A stretch of 64,000 nucleotides of DNA. Origin: Cryptomeria japonica (taxonomy: Eukaryota; Streptophyta; Pinopsida; Cupressales; Cupressaceae). The translations under genes and the position numbers were made by a program. Each line of letters begins with the position of its first letter. Within the stretch, counting starts at the first letter, position 1. The DNA lies in contig NC_081406.1 of NCBI RefSeq assembly GCF_030272615.1, positions 399,480,939-399,544,938 on the forward strand. Reading direction: 5' to 3'. Of this stretch, positions 11,937 to 24,441 are shown one piece after another. A model generated the notes under the pieces. It saw only the letters and a list, made by a program, of their open reading frames with translations, ran no database searches and was not told the DNA's origin.

Positions 11937-13128
11937 TGTTAGGCCCAATATGGAAAGCTAATGTACTGAGAGGAGAGGAGTGAATCAGTACTTCAAATCC
12001 TTTTATCAACAATATCTTTACTATTATGCATAAACCAAAAACTGCTGTAACATAACATAAAGCTAAAACAAATAGATAACAATCATACATGATTCACTCA
12101 ATAACACATATATTTTGGTTATGCAGAAACTCTTGGCTAGAGAGAAAAACTGTGGTGGGGATGGCACCCACAACTTCACTACTGCAATAATAAAGAGTGT
12201 TTGGTTAGAGCTACATGTTTAGCTATTTATGATAGCTTACCCTGTTAGGAGTATCAAGATCTTTAGATCTACCTTGCTAAAGGATTTTACAACACTTATT
12301 CTAAATGCTGCACCTGGTTAAAGGCTTTACAATTTATAGACTTTGTTAGATTCTTTTACCCTATTAAAGGTTTCTCTTACGACTTCAAAATATTACAATA
12401 AAATCATTACAAATATCTACAACTTTACATCTGAAATGTTATAGCAGATTCTATGTGCTCAAAATGAGATTACCTTGCTTATAGCATACCTCGGTAACCC
12501 ATAAAGTAACTTGATAAACCCTTCTGTTTACTCTGTTCCTTGACTGTTCTCTGAAATCCTTCTCGGTGACCTCTGTGTCTCTATAACAATCATAACACTC
12601 AGTACTTTCTTATGTATCACACATGTATTGCTTCATACACCTTTGTATCTCTTCATGTCACTTCTTATCTAATCTCAATCCATGCTGTATAAATAGATCT
12701 CTTATGTCAGTGATCTAGTTCATTGCTTTGATCTTACAAACATGATTTATCGAATGAATAACCATACAAAATATTTCATTGGATAGATGACCTCAAAATC
12801 ATACACAATCCTTAAGTGCAATTTCCAATGTGATAACAGTTCTTTGTTCCTCGATCTTGTAACACGTTTCCACATGTGTGTCTAGGTTCAATGAATCTGG
12901 TAACACGTTTCACTCAGTGTATATCAACTGGGTGTATCATTATTGTTGCTCGGTAGACATACAGTGTTACTCGGTAGACAGCTCGGTGTATACTAGGCTC
13001 TGTGAATACTTTCTTCTATAACTGACTGCTCTGTGCATACAGACCGAATGTTTCGGCAGTAGTAACCAACTAGAGTGTATAGAATGACTTTGGATATAAA
13101 ACTAATGGCAACTTAATAAGTAGTAATA
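11937..13128 (-). repeat. Element A 5' LTR
   Basis: This is the partner of 5074-6265, also 1192 bp. On the minus strand it starts TATTACTACTT, a one-base decay of the TG terminus, and ends GGGCCTAACA next to the primer site. Confidence 0.92.
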
Positions 13129-13334
13129 GTTTTTCCCATATTGGGTTTTCCTCGTACATCTGGTGTTGTGGAGTGCATTTGTGTGATTATCTTCTCTGGT
13201 CTCCTCATTTGCTTTACCGGTTTGACTGTTTAGTACTTAAGATAACAACCAATATTCTGAAGTTGCCTATAAAGTGAAAAGAGCTTTAGGAACCACTGAT
13301 TCAGCCCCCTCTCAGTGGTACTCTGTGTTCAACA
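13129..13334 (+). mobile_element. Old solo LTR, right part
   Basis: This is the continuation of 3707-5073 after element A, beginning with the duplicated GTTTT. It holds the GATTCAGCCCCCTCTC box (from 13298) and ends TTCAACA, followed by CTCCT. Confidence 0.7.
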
Positions 13335-13489
13335 CTCCTTTGGACCAATTATGCTCTAAGGACTGAAGTCATTGTACCTATCTTTGTGAGTCCTCTCTGA
13401 TCACACTGGTCCTACAACATACAGGTGAGCTTTCCTTGTTTATTGTTTGGAAATTTTATTGTTGATATGGAAATTTTGTTGTTGACATG

Positions 13490-14300
13490 GTTTTTTCTTC
13501 AGTCTATGAAGTAGCTAGGATCAAATAGTTGCCTAAGTCTAAGATCAAAGATAGCTAAGTCTATGAAGTAGCTGGGATCAAAATTTATTAGACAGAGATC
13601 CAACCATCATTAGGAATTTAGTAAAAGTGGAAGCCATTTTGAAGTGATCCAATAATTTCATTGTCATTGAGGTAAAGATTTTAACCCATGAATTGTAGAA
13701 AATACATTTTTGATGTTTATATTCGTATTGTTGATCATAAAGGAAAATATTCATTTAACTTTTTAAAAGGGAAGTCACCAAATACACCAAATAGTTACCT
13801 AAGTCTAAGATTAAAGATAGCTAAGTCTATGAAATAGATGGGATAAAAATTTATTAGACAAAAATCCAACCATCGTTAGGAATTTAGTAAAAGTGGAAGC
13901 CATTTTGAAGTGATCAAAGACTTTTATTGTCATTAAGACAAGGATTTAACCCATGAATTGTAGAAAATAGATTTTTGTTGTTTATATTCACATTGCTGAT
14001 TACATAGGCAATATTCGTTTAACTTTTTAAAAGGGCAATCACCAAATACACAAAATAGTTGGCTAAGTCTGAGATCAAAGATAGCTAAGTCTATGAAGTA
14101 GCCGAGATCCAACCATCTTTAGGAATTTAGTAAAAGTGGAAGCCATTTTGAAGTGATCCAAGACTTTCATTGTCATTGAGGTAAGGAGTTATATGGGGGT
14201 AGTTCAATATTTGAGAAAGCTTATCAAATCATATTCCATAGTTGCAATGCTTTATATTCCTTGATTACAATTGGTGTGTCCATGTTATATGGGGGTAGAA
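13490..14300. repeat. R1 repeat, three tandem copies
   Basis: Three consecutive copies of the R1 block (about 13490-13680, 13690-13940 and 13950-14300) each contain TAAGTCTATGAAGTAG-like, AGGAATTTAGTAAAAGTGGA and GAAGCCATTTTGAAGTGATC phrases. The last copy continues into TCATATTCCATAGTTGCAAT and a second ATATGGGGGTAGAAT phrase. Confidence 0.8.
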
Positions 14301-14371
14301 TGGACTTTTTTTTTTTTAAATATTGACTGTTCGTCAAAATTCCAACGGAAATGCCTAACATAGGCCCCAAC

Positions 14372-14530
14372 GAGAGTGTTGTACCTGCGACAAAAAATTT
14401 CATCGCAAGTACAACATTCTCATCAGAGCTTACTTGCATTTGTCATCACAATTATGACGTTATCCCCATTATTTTCTGACGAGAATGTTATACTTGCGAT
14501 GACAAATTTCATCACAGGTACAACATTCCC
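14372..14530. repeat. Two tandem imperfect palindromes
   Basis: Positions 14372-14421 and 14481-14530 are each about 50-bp imperfect palindromes with arms GAGAGTGTTGTACCTGCGA / TCGCAAGTACAACATTCTC and GAATGTTATACTTGCGATGA / TCATCACAGGTACAACATTC. The two copies lie 109 bp apart. The neighbourhood is rich in CGTCAAA/TTTGACG words. Confidence 0.75.
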
Positions 14531-14856
14531 ATCAGAGCATAGTGCCATTTGTCGTCAAACTTCTGACAAAAACCCCAACATGTGTTGATGGAAATAGTGT
14601 GCATGGTTCGTCAAAGGTTTGACGACTTCATCAAAATTTTGACAAATTAGACCGCCATAGTATGTATCAATTTTTGCCGAACATAGCGTTGTAATTTTGA
14701 TAAAAAATTGTTTGTTGAATATCCCGATGAAATTTTTGAGTGACAAAAATATTTTCGTCGTTTCATCGGATCTATGAAATTAATATGTCAGAATTTCGAT
14801 GATAGTTCATCAGAAAATGACTCCAAATGTGTTAGTGTCTCTCTCCCTTACTTTCC

Positions 14857-16178
<1,322 letters not shown>

Positions 16179-17071
16179 GTGACAACCTTACATAGGAAGA
16201 TCATTTCATTTTTCCTTTTAGGTGCTAACATCAATAATGCAGGTACGTCAATGATTCATAGATATTTTTGGTTGATCAGTGAATCTAACATTGAAAACTA
16301 TCAAGATTGTTGTATAGTTGCAAGATTGAGTGGCATGCACTCATTTAGGAGTTCAAATGCAAGTTCACTAGTGATTTATACTAGACAAATTGTATGTTTT
16401 TGCTCTTCATGTATGTATTTTTTGTGGGAAGAATGTGAATCACAAGAGTGGGCTGACAAATGTTCTTGTAGACCGCTGGTTCCCATTGATACATATCAAG
16501 TTCCCAAAGCAGTGCAATTGAACCAGATGGAAACATCAGTGGATTTTGACCATGTATCTGACCTAGTGAAACTAGGTGATTTTTTTGGTTAACTTTTTTG
16601 CAGGAATTTTTTTGGCTCATTTTTCTACATCACACATTATTTTTGGTATTAATTATCATTAAATAAAATGTAGGTCATTTGTACATTGTTGTCGTAGAAG
16701 AGAACAATGAAGAAGGAACAAATTACTTTTTGTGTCATTGTATTGAGCCTAAAAGAAAATTCACAACCACAATCATTGATGAAGAGGGTATTGAGTACCC
16801 AATAGAGTCTGTTGTCATGACAAGCACATGGCTTAGGAGATACCCTATCAAGAATTTTGATGTTTGGTTGTTCGAGGACTTTGAAACACCAACATATTCT
16901 TCATTTCTCCAACCTTGTTACAACAAATATTCAATTGATTAAGTATCATGGGAGACCTCATAACAAGAATTTATGGAAAGTTTGTGAATCTGACCATGAG
17001 GCAATACTTGACACAATACGGGTTAGAGTCGATCAAGAAGGCTCACTTGATTGATTTTGGGTCATCTACAA
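16179..17071 (+). pseudogene. Transposon-associated coding remnant with a Cys cluster
   Basis: Two coding blocks are visible. The first, in the frame ending at 16592, contains RSSNASSLVIYTRQ followed by IVCFCSSCMYFLWEECESQE, a CFC-x2-C-x(n)-W-x2-CE arrangement that looks like a small metal-binding motif. After an AT-rich gap with a possible acceptor at about 16674, the second (16679-16942) reads MYIVVVEENNEEGTNYFLCH, then a segment with IDEEGIEYPIESVVMTSTWL and VWLFEDF. A frameshift near 16915 then continues the protein as IQLIKYHGRPHNKNLWKV to a stop at 17054. I have seen similar uncharacterised plant proteins near transposons but cannot name the family. It is broken, so probably not functional. 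Confidence 0.4.
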
Positions 17072-17179
17072 GTGTTCAATTGTTGGAGCATTACAATGAT
17101 TCTATAGTTAAGGGTAGAATGAATTTGAGAATTTTATATATATCATCGACAAATTGTTCTATATTTGTTTTTTGTATAT

Positions 17180-17620
17180 GTAAATACCCATGAGCTAATT
17201 TGTGCATGTTTAGAGGCAAAATTTTGTATATGTAAATAGCCATGAGCTGATTTGTACATAATTAAATGCCAAATTGTGTATATTGAGACTATCATAAGTT
17301 GGATTTTGCATATTTAAATGCCAAATTATATATACATGCCCATGAGATGATTTCTAAATAATTTTTTTGTATATTTAAATAGCCAAAAGCTTATTTGTCC
17401 ATATGTAGAGGCAATTTTGGAATATGTAAATTTTTGTATATGCAAATTTTTGTATATGTAAACTTGTGCATAAATGGAATTTTGTGATGAATTTTGTATT
17501 TTTTATTATACTTTAATTTTTGTATGACTATTTATGAGTACGTGACCCAATTTATGACTATTTATGAGTACATGCATATGCCTACCATACATGAGTATGC
17601 CTACCGTACATGAGTATGTG
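17180..17620. repeat. Degenerate short tandem repeats
   Basis: About four copies of a roughly 55-60 bp unit (TGTAAATAGCCATGAGCTGA, then ATGCCAAATT/AGGCAAAATT) occur at 17180-17440. At 17520-17620 come smaller repeats of GACTATTTATGAGTAC and CCTACCGTACATGAGTATG. Confidence 0.65.
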
Positions 17621-17682
17621 GTGTAGGAGAACCTAGGTGTCCATATGCTTCTTTTTTGCCATTATGAATCATTATAGACAAA

Positions 17683-18331
17683 CTTCACATAACCCTATAG
17701 GTTCAAACAAATCAATCATATGTGTCCTAGATTGCGAGAAATAGTTCATCAAAGTTTGACATTTTTTTGAACTTAGGGAATTTGAGAGATCGTGCAGGTA
17801 GGGTATGGCTCTGGACGTTCCAGCGAGCTGGGAGGCATAATAGGAGCATGCCTGCCATAAACCAGCCCACTCGGACATGCTCTTTTTGTTGGTTTATTCC
17901 CACAATGAATGGAATCAAATGTATCCTATCTTGCAACCTTGCATTGCATGCATCTAATGATTTTCGCACCACCTGAAAAATGCTACCACGCAAAAATGTC
18001 TTTGAGTCTTCAAAAACTAAGATAGGTCATTGTAGGTAGGCCTCACATAACCCTATAGGTTCAAACAGATCAATTGTATGCATCCTGGATTGTAAGAACT
18101 TGTTCATCAAAGTTTGACATTTTTTTGGACTTAGGGCACTTGAGAGATCGTGTCAGTAGGGTATGGCTCTGGACGTTCCAGCGAGATGAGAAGCACAACA
18201 GGAGCATGCCTACCATAAACCTTCCCACCCGAAAGCACTCATGTTGCTGGTTCGTGTCCATGATGAACGAAATCAAATTTACCCTATCTTGCAACCTTGC
18301 ATTGCATGCATCTGACGGTTTTTGCCTATCT
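17683..18331. repeat. Tandem duplication, 358-bp period
   Basis: Blocks 17683-17972 and 18041-18331 are clearly homologous. Both begin CTCACATAACCCTATAGGTT-like, share GGTATGGCTCTGGACGTTCC in the middle and end TTGCAACCTTGCATTGCATG. ORFs on both strands overlap the two copies, but none keeps a common frame with a recognisable product. Confidence 0.85.
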
Positions 18332-18904
18332 TACTTTATTCAAAACTTCAATACAAAGTTTTTCAACCCTTGGGTCATGTTGAATATGCCTATTTATGAA
18401 CACACAATTGGTTTCTATCATGCAACACCAAACTTTGACAACTTTGACAACAACTGAGCAACTTTGACAACAACTAAGTAACTTTTACATCTTTTATCCA
18501 AATAAACCCAAACTTTTACAAATGACTCCAAATGATCATTAATGGTCCCAAATGACCTTATTTAGATGAAACAACACAAAACAAGACAAAAACCCAAATT
18601 TGACCATTGTGAGCATGAGGGTGCTCTCGCACCACTCACATTAACAGATATAAAGGAAAGGAATAAAAAACATCCAGCGATTATTATCATGGATCAAATG
18701 TGATCATTACCATTGAATTTCATTATGATTGAGGCAAGAAGTTTGTAGGGTTAATTCAATATTTTAAAAATCTTATCAAATCATATTCCACAATTGCAAT
18801 GCTTTATATCATAGCAACAAAAAACATTTAGGGAAAAAGTCAGCAAACCAAAAGTACAAGATTTTTTGAAAAAATCAGCATAGAGATATATAGAGTAAAT
18901 AAAA
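18332..18904. other. No gene; partial R1-like phrase
   Basis: AT-rich. About 18720-18810 repeats part of the R1 end (TCATATTCCACAATTGCAAT). No coding sequence was recognised. Confidence 0.5.
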
Positions 18905-19275
18905 TAGAGTTTAACCCATGATTGTAGAAAATAGATTTTGTTGTTTATATTAATATTTATGATTACATAGGCAAATATTCATTTAACTTTATAAAAGGGC
19001 AGCCACCGAATACACTGAATAGTTGTCTAAGTCTGAGATCAAAGATTAGCCAAGTCTATGGAGTAGCTGAGATCAAAATTTATCAGACAAGGTTCCAGCT
19101 ATTGTTAGGAATTTAGTAAAGGTGGAAGCTATTTTGAAGCGATCAAAGACTTTCGTTGTGATTGAGACATGGAGTTTTCTGGGGGTATTTCAATATCTGA
19201 GAAATCTTATCAAATCATATTCCACAGTTGCAATGCTTCATATTTCGTGATGGCAATTGTTAAGTCTTTTATATG
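18905..19275. repeat. Interspersed repeat R1, further copy
   Basis: This has the same phrase order as 2090-2350 and 13950-14300, including AAAGGGCAGCCACCGAATAC, GAATTTAGTAAAGGTGGAAG and TCATATTCCACAGTTGCAAT. Confidence 0.8.
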
Positions 19276-20029
19276 GGGTAGAATTCAAGAAAAGGCATTT
19301 GTTTAGCTGAAGTAATTGATTAGCAAGCCATTGGTTTTGGCAATACCTATCTTGCAACTACTATTTTAGGTAGAGACAAATTTTAATGATTGTGTGTTGG
19401 AGGCTATTTTATAACAATTTTGTAAGCTTGTTTTTTGTCATTCAGACTTATTTCGTTGAGCGCTTTGGATATATTGCTCACATAATGAATGGTATGTCTT
19501 TGTTTGAGAAAAAATTAACTATATTAATTATAAATCAACATTTATATATATCAAAATGCACAATAATGCACACAATGAACAAATTGTGTATGTACCGAAT
19601 ATTAATATCAATATCAACAAAATTCACAATAATGAACACTATGCACATTTATTGGATTGAATATCAATATTTATGGATATCAAAATGCACAATAGTTGTG
19701 TATGTATACAAAAATGGCATATATGCCAAGTCCATAAAAGTTTTACAAAAATATGGCATATGCCATGCCCAAATCAATATACAATAAAAATGTAGAATAT
19801 ATCTAGATGTATTGGCCCTTCGATGACCACAACTAACACTATATGATCCTATAGCTGTGGTCCAGATCATCAAAATCGAGCGTCTTTGTTGCAGTACGCG
19901 GGTTTGTAGATGGTTGCACAACCACAATTCAAAAGCCAAGCTAGAATCCTTTTGTACAAAATAGTTTACAATTATCAACATAACTATACATTCAACTATA
20001 ATTTCTTTACAATTGAATTGTAGATTACC
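19276..20029. other. No gene; short AT-rich repeats
   Basis: Phrases such as TATCAAAATGCACAATA and AATATCAATATTTATGGATA recur at 19530-19710. No recognisable coding sequence. Confidence 0.5.
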
Positions 20030-22350
20030 TCATCTGCTGATCTAGGATCTAGTGTCTTTTCTCTCGTTGCCTTGTCAAACTTAGGAGTCCTCTTAAAATG
20101 GAACTTGAGAAGATCCATGTTATGGCCAAACTGCGAAGGGGCCTATTGTATGTTAAATACAAGTAATACAAGGTAATAACATATATAGATAAAAAAAAAT
20201 TAAAATATACAATATATAGAACAAAAGTCTACCGGAGTCTAAGATGCTTCTCCAATAGACTTAGAAGGGCTCGCCATTGATGAAGCAACTATGGCTATTT
20301 CCTATATGAAAAATGCTAAGATTCAATACAATTAATACAATTAATACAAGGTAATAACATATATAGATCAAAAACACTAAAAATCTACAATATATAAAAT
20401 AAAAGTGTATCGGAGCCTGAGATGCTTCTCTAATAGACTTAGGAGGGCTCACCATTGATGAAGAAGCTATGACTATTTCCTATATGAAAAATGATAAGAT
20501 TATAATTTATCTAAAGTTAACATGTACATGTGCATATAATCATCAAATCAAGAAAATGAAGTAGAGATACATACCTCTTCCCTCACTTGATCCTCTGGTC
20601 TATCAAATACATTCATCAATTCTACAAATCCTAATTGTTGTTTTATATAAAAGAGACAAAAAATACTAATCAATCTACAAGTTCCAATTAAGACAATTTC
20701 AACCTTTTCAAATAATTGTGTCAATTAAAAATGTGTTCAATTACCTTTTGACGTTTAGGTGTCCTCGAGGATTTCTTTCGCCGAGGAGGTGTCCTAGACA
20801 CGCGTGGGGTACCCTAAAAGAAACAAAATTAACACAAGAGATATCAGTAGATAATATTAAATATAATTTAACAAATCTAAATTTAAATGACTTCCATATT
20901 CAATCAAAAGAATACATAAAAAGAGGTGTACAAAATATGATACTGCAAAGCTTTCTAGGCCAAAATTGATGTACGAGAGCATGACATTATCAATTTGGGA
21001 TATTTGATCCCTTGACAATGCCTATAAAACACAAAATAAATATATATTAAAGAGCGTTAGTACATCTTATAAAAAAAAATTGAATTCAAGGTACTATTCT
21101 ATTTTAACATGTTACAAATTTTATACCTCAGGCGTCGAAGATGCAGCTGCAACAACTGTGGGAGGAATATCAGATGGTGTATTAACACCCATTGCTACAT
21201 CCTAAAATGCATATTGTTTGCATCAATTTAAATTGATATATAAAATAAAATTCATTTACGTTTACAATTTTAAGTGATTGATAAATAAAATGTTATCAAT
21301 TCAAATCAACACACCTATGTCTGCGTGTGACCACCAAACACCATATCCATCAAATCATCAGTTAGTGCCACATCCTCTACAGTGGTAGTCTAACATCTAC
21401 TCCCACAAATTGTACACAGATGAGACATGGAACCATCTGCATTGGCCTCGACATCCATCCCAGAGCATATACCTGAACAACTGGGACACACATGATGAAT
21501 GGGCTCACCAAGGCTAGATGGCTCAACTATTGCATCATCATCTGGGCCAAGAGGGTGTGATAATTGTGTGCCATGTTGAATGATAACATTGGTCAATGCA
21601 GTGGCCACCTGAAGAGTCTAAATCCATCGTCTCTTTCAGAGTTACTGGGATCGTGACATGGACCACAGGTTTTGGTGCTAGGAGGATGCGACTTTGGGGG
21701 TTTAGTACCCTTCAAGCTCCACGTCTATCTTGGGCAAATCCTCCACCTCTACTCTTGAACTCTCTCATATCAAAATATTTTGGCCGCTCATTGAGGATAA
21801 ACTTACAATATAGTTTCTCAAAAAATATAATGGAACCTCAAAACTATTACAAGGTGGTTGGTCAATGACCATCCACCACCTATCCTAAAAAGCATTTTTC
21901 ATCGCCAAATGGCTATACCAATGTATAGGAAACCTCTTTGAATTAAGAGGTAAGGTCTCACCCATTTTGGGATCAATAAAAAGAGCACATATTTGTGGTT
22001 TACTTATGTTTTTTTCACCTCATTATATGACAATCCACTAGCATAGAAAGAACGACATCGATCCCTCTAACTTCCCCATTTTATAATTTGATTGGAAACT
22101 TCATTGGTACTACTAGACAATGATTCTAGGGATGTGGCAAGGGATGCATGATGCTCATTCTTGGATGCCTTCAATCTATTCACCAGTTTACTTATTTTGG
22201 CAGTGTTTTGTGTTAACTGGTTTATCAAATCCTCATGTGTAGCTTGTGAATGGTCTACAGGAGGAGCTAGAGGGTTTGGTTGTGAGTTCTCTTGTGGGTT
22301 TTTCCCTAAGTTTTTAGGAGGTGTGTCTTGCTGGGGGGCAATATTTTTAG
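20030..22350 (-). pseudogene. Minus-strand spliced coding remnant
   Basis: Several coding-like blocks lie on the minus strand. The most upstream (about 22075-22345) stays open for some 88 codons and reads PQQDTPPKNLGKNPQENSQP, then LINQLTQNTAKISKLVNRLK (a helical segment) and STNEVSNQIIKW. A second block (about 21740-21990) contains ICALFIDPKMGETLPL and DRWWMVIDQPPCNSFEVPLY with stops in it. A third (21390-21608) has two CxxC pairs, CPSCSGIC and LCTICGSRC, possibly a zinc ribbon. Two 69-nt exons follow at 20411-20479 and 20233-20301. The family is unknown. The mixture of Gln/Pro-rich and Cys-pair blocks with many short exons resembles a transposon-encoded gene, but I cannot place it. In-frame stops argue that it is dead. 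Confidence 0.35.
20233..20479 (-). repeat. Tandem exon-plus-intron duplication (two 69-nt exons)
   Basis: Exons 20411-20479 and 20233-20301 are both 69 nt and lie 178 nt apart. They encode related 23-residue peptides (EIVIASSMVSPPKSIREA and EIAIVASSMASPSKSIGEA types). The acceptor CATATAG is the same in both. The upstream copy has AT where the downstream copy has the GT donor. The flanking introns are also duplicated (AATACAAGGTAATAACATAT). Confidence 0.75.
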
Positions 22351-23820
22351 AATCTCATATATATTCATAACAAAAAATTGAAAAAATAATCAAAAACAAT
22401 GAATTTACATTCTAGTTGTGAATATAATTTATCAAATGCATAAAATTGATCTCATACCTCTTTCCATTATTGGTCTTTTTTATTTTGAAAACCCCATTCA
22501 CGTATTTTGTTGTTTAAAACCCTCAAAGTGTTTTTCTTGCAATCGCAGGTGAAAATGACTCAGTCGACTGCAGTCAAAAAAATTATTGACAGTAAAACAC
22601 ATACGGGGTTTTGAAAACTAAACCGCGTATGCGTTTAGTATAACAAAACCCCCATACATGGTTTTGCTTCGTTGAGGCTTAACAAAACAAGCCTAAACAC
22701 GTATAGGATTTTTAAAATTTGAAATAACTTGTGCACGTTTTATGTTCTTCCAACTTTTTTGGGGGGTGTGTCCACTTTTTTGCACACCATCTTGGTGCAT
22801 ACACTCCAAACATAATAGAGAAATTTTGTTTAAGTTTGGATGGCAACTCAATATCTCCAAAATCTGAAGTTTGTGAACAACATGATGAAGCAAGCTATGC
22901 AACCATTTTTTCACTTGAATCACATAAGGAAACTCATTTCATTCTGCATGAGGATATGGTTTAAGAAGCAGTTGATAAAGGTGGAACTAGCGGGAAGAGT
23001 TCAATCTACATCCTATCAAGGGGATGTCCTATAAAACATCTAGCTTGGTTGGAAGTTAGCAGGTCATCAAAGGTCATTCTTGTTCCTGAACATGAAGATA
23101 CAATTGGGAGTGAGGCCAAAGATGCATTTATAGGTTACTGAGGGTAGTCCCGGTTCATTGATTCACTTTGGAGCAATCATACATATAACCAACTTGAGGT
23201 GGAAAGTGAATTTGTTCATTTCTTCCAAGGAGTACCACATCAACTTATGGTACAATTGTTCATGCTTCATCTTCATGTGGTTGCTTATGATCATGTAACA
23301 CATTATACCTTGTTGAAGAAGGGAAACTACTTTGGAGTACCAGTTAATGGTTTCATTTGAGGAAGTTCTTGTTGTTGGTTAGTCCATGCTAGGTTAGTTT
23401 CCTTTTCCCATAAGTGTAGTTCAACAAAGTTGAGTCGTGTTTTATTTTAGTTAGTTGCATCATTTTTTTTTGTCTTCAGTATCTTTAATTGCCAAACTCT
23501 ATAGCCCAATGGATGGATAAAGGTGCTTAGAGTTCTAGATTCTACTCCCTTCAATCATTATAGAGAATGATCGAAAGAAGTTATCCAATCAAAGCCAGTT
23601 GTTATTATGATTATAGATTTGGCGAAAATGTGGAATAACCCTTACAAATTTTATTTTATTTGTAGCTCACATACACTAAGGCATTCTTATCAAGGTACAA
23701 GTCATATACTCTTAAGTGTAATACGTCTCCATGTTGTTTTCTCATCAAGTGTCAAAATCCTAGGTCATCATTTTGGTAGGTTTTAATGTTTTAAAGTTAG
23801 AGTTCCAAAGTTATTTGCAA
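22351..23820. other. No gene recognised
   Basis: Only chance ORFs. Around 22590-22710 words related to ACGGGGTTTTG and ACAAAACCCCCATAC recur in both orientations. The rest is featureless. Confidence 0.5.
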
Positions 23821-23862
23821 AATCGGGTCTTAGAATTGACACTACAAACTAATTGCATTGCC

Positions 23863-24365
23863 ATTGGATTTCAAGACCCAACTTACAAGATGAGTTCATA
23901 TTTACCTTTGTGATCAGGTCTTGAAGACCCAATTGTAGAGGTATTTTCCTTGCATTTTGCAAGACAACATGTAATCGGGTTTAGAATCTCCAACTATGCA
24001 CCACTAATTGCAAGCCTTCCCTTGCAATTAGGTCTCTGGGACCCGATTACAAGAAAAGCATCACCCCACTTGCAATTAGGTCTCAAAGACCTGATTGTAA
24101 AGAAAGCCTATCTCCTCAAGAATTGGGTCTAAAAGACACGATTGCAAAGAAAATCTATCTCCTCATGCAATCAAGTCTCAAAGATCCGTCTGCATGTGAA
24201 ACATCATGCAAAATTGTAATCAGGTCTTTTAGATTTGATTGCACATGACATATACCTTGCCTCGCTTGTAATCGATTCTCTAGGACTCGATTACACAAAC
24301 TTCATTACATTGATGGTCATTGTCTTTCCCACTTGTAATCAGGTTTCTGAGACTCGATTACATTT
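23863..24365. repeat. Array of about ten regularly spaced palindromes
   Basis: Each unit is an imperfect palindrome of about 30 bp of the type TTGTAATCGGGTCT-NN-AGACCCGATTACAA. Copies start at about 23863, 23908, 23968, 24021, 24069, 24117, 24164, 24212, 24265 and 24332. The central six are 47-53 bp apart, four of those intervals being 47-48 bp. Spacers differ in sequence. A half-unit lies at 23821-23838 and a very weak copy at about 24387-24420. Confidence 0.85.
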
Positions 24366-24441
24366 GTAAACTTTTGCATCTTTTTGTGTACTTTTAATTT
24401 GATCCCCAGGACGCGAGTTCAAACTATGACCCCACACATAT

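Larger units (their letters stand above)
5074..13128 (-). mobile_element. LTR element A, non-autonomous, gag-like ORF1 plus unknown ORF2
   Basis: The element is complete and flanked by the 5-bp target duplication GTTTT (5069-5073 and 13129-13133). Two 1192-bp LTRs enclose, on the minus strand, a primer site, ORF1 (coiled coil plus zinc knuckles), ORF2 (about 1,100 codons) and a polypurine tract. No protease, integrase or reverse transcriptase motif was seen anywhere inside, so it cannot move without help. The primer site matches initiator tRNA-Met, as in Ty1/copia elements, which suggests a copia partner. In the first 290 bp of the LTRs I counted about 12 differences by eye (roughly 4%), so it is younger than the LTR it interrupts. 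Confidence 0.9.

Noticed and set aside
12000-12090. Start of ORF1 of element A inside the LTR (M at 12090)
   Set aside because: The frame happens to be open through the LTR end and the primer site; the ATG at 11874 after the primer site fits better and matches element B.
23863-24365. CRISPR-like array
   Set aside because: Repeats are palindromic and regularly spaced, but they vary too much, the context is a plant genome and no cas-like gene is present.
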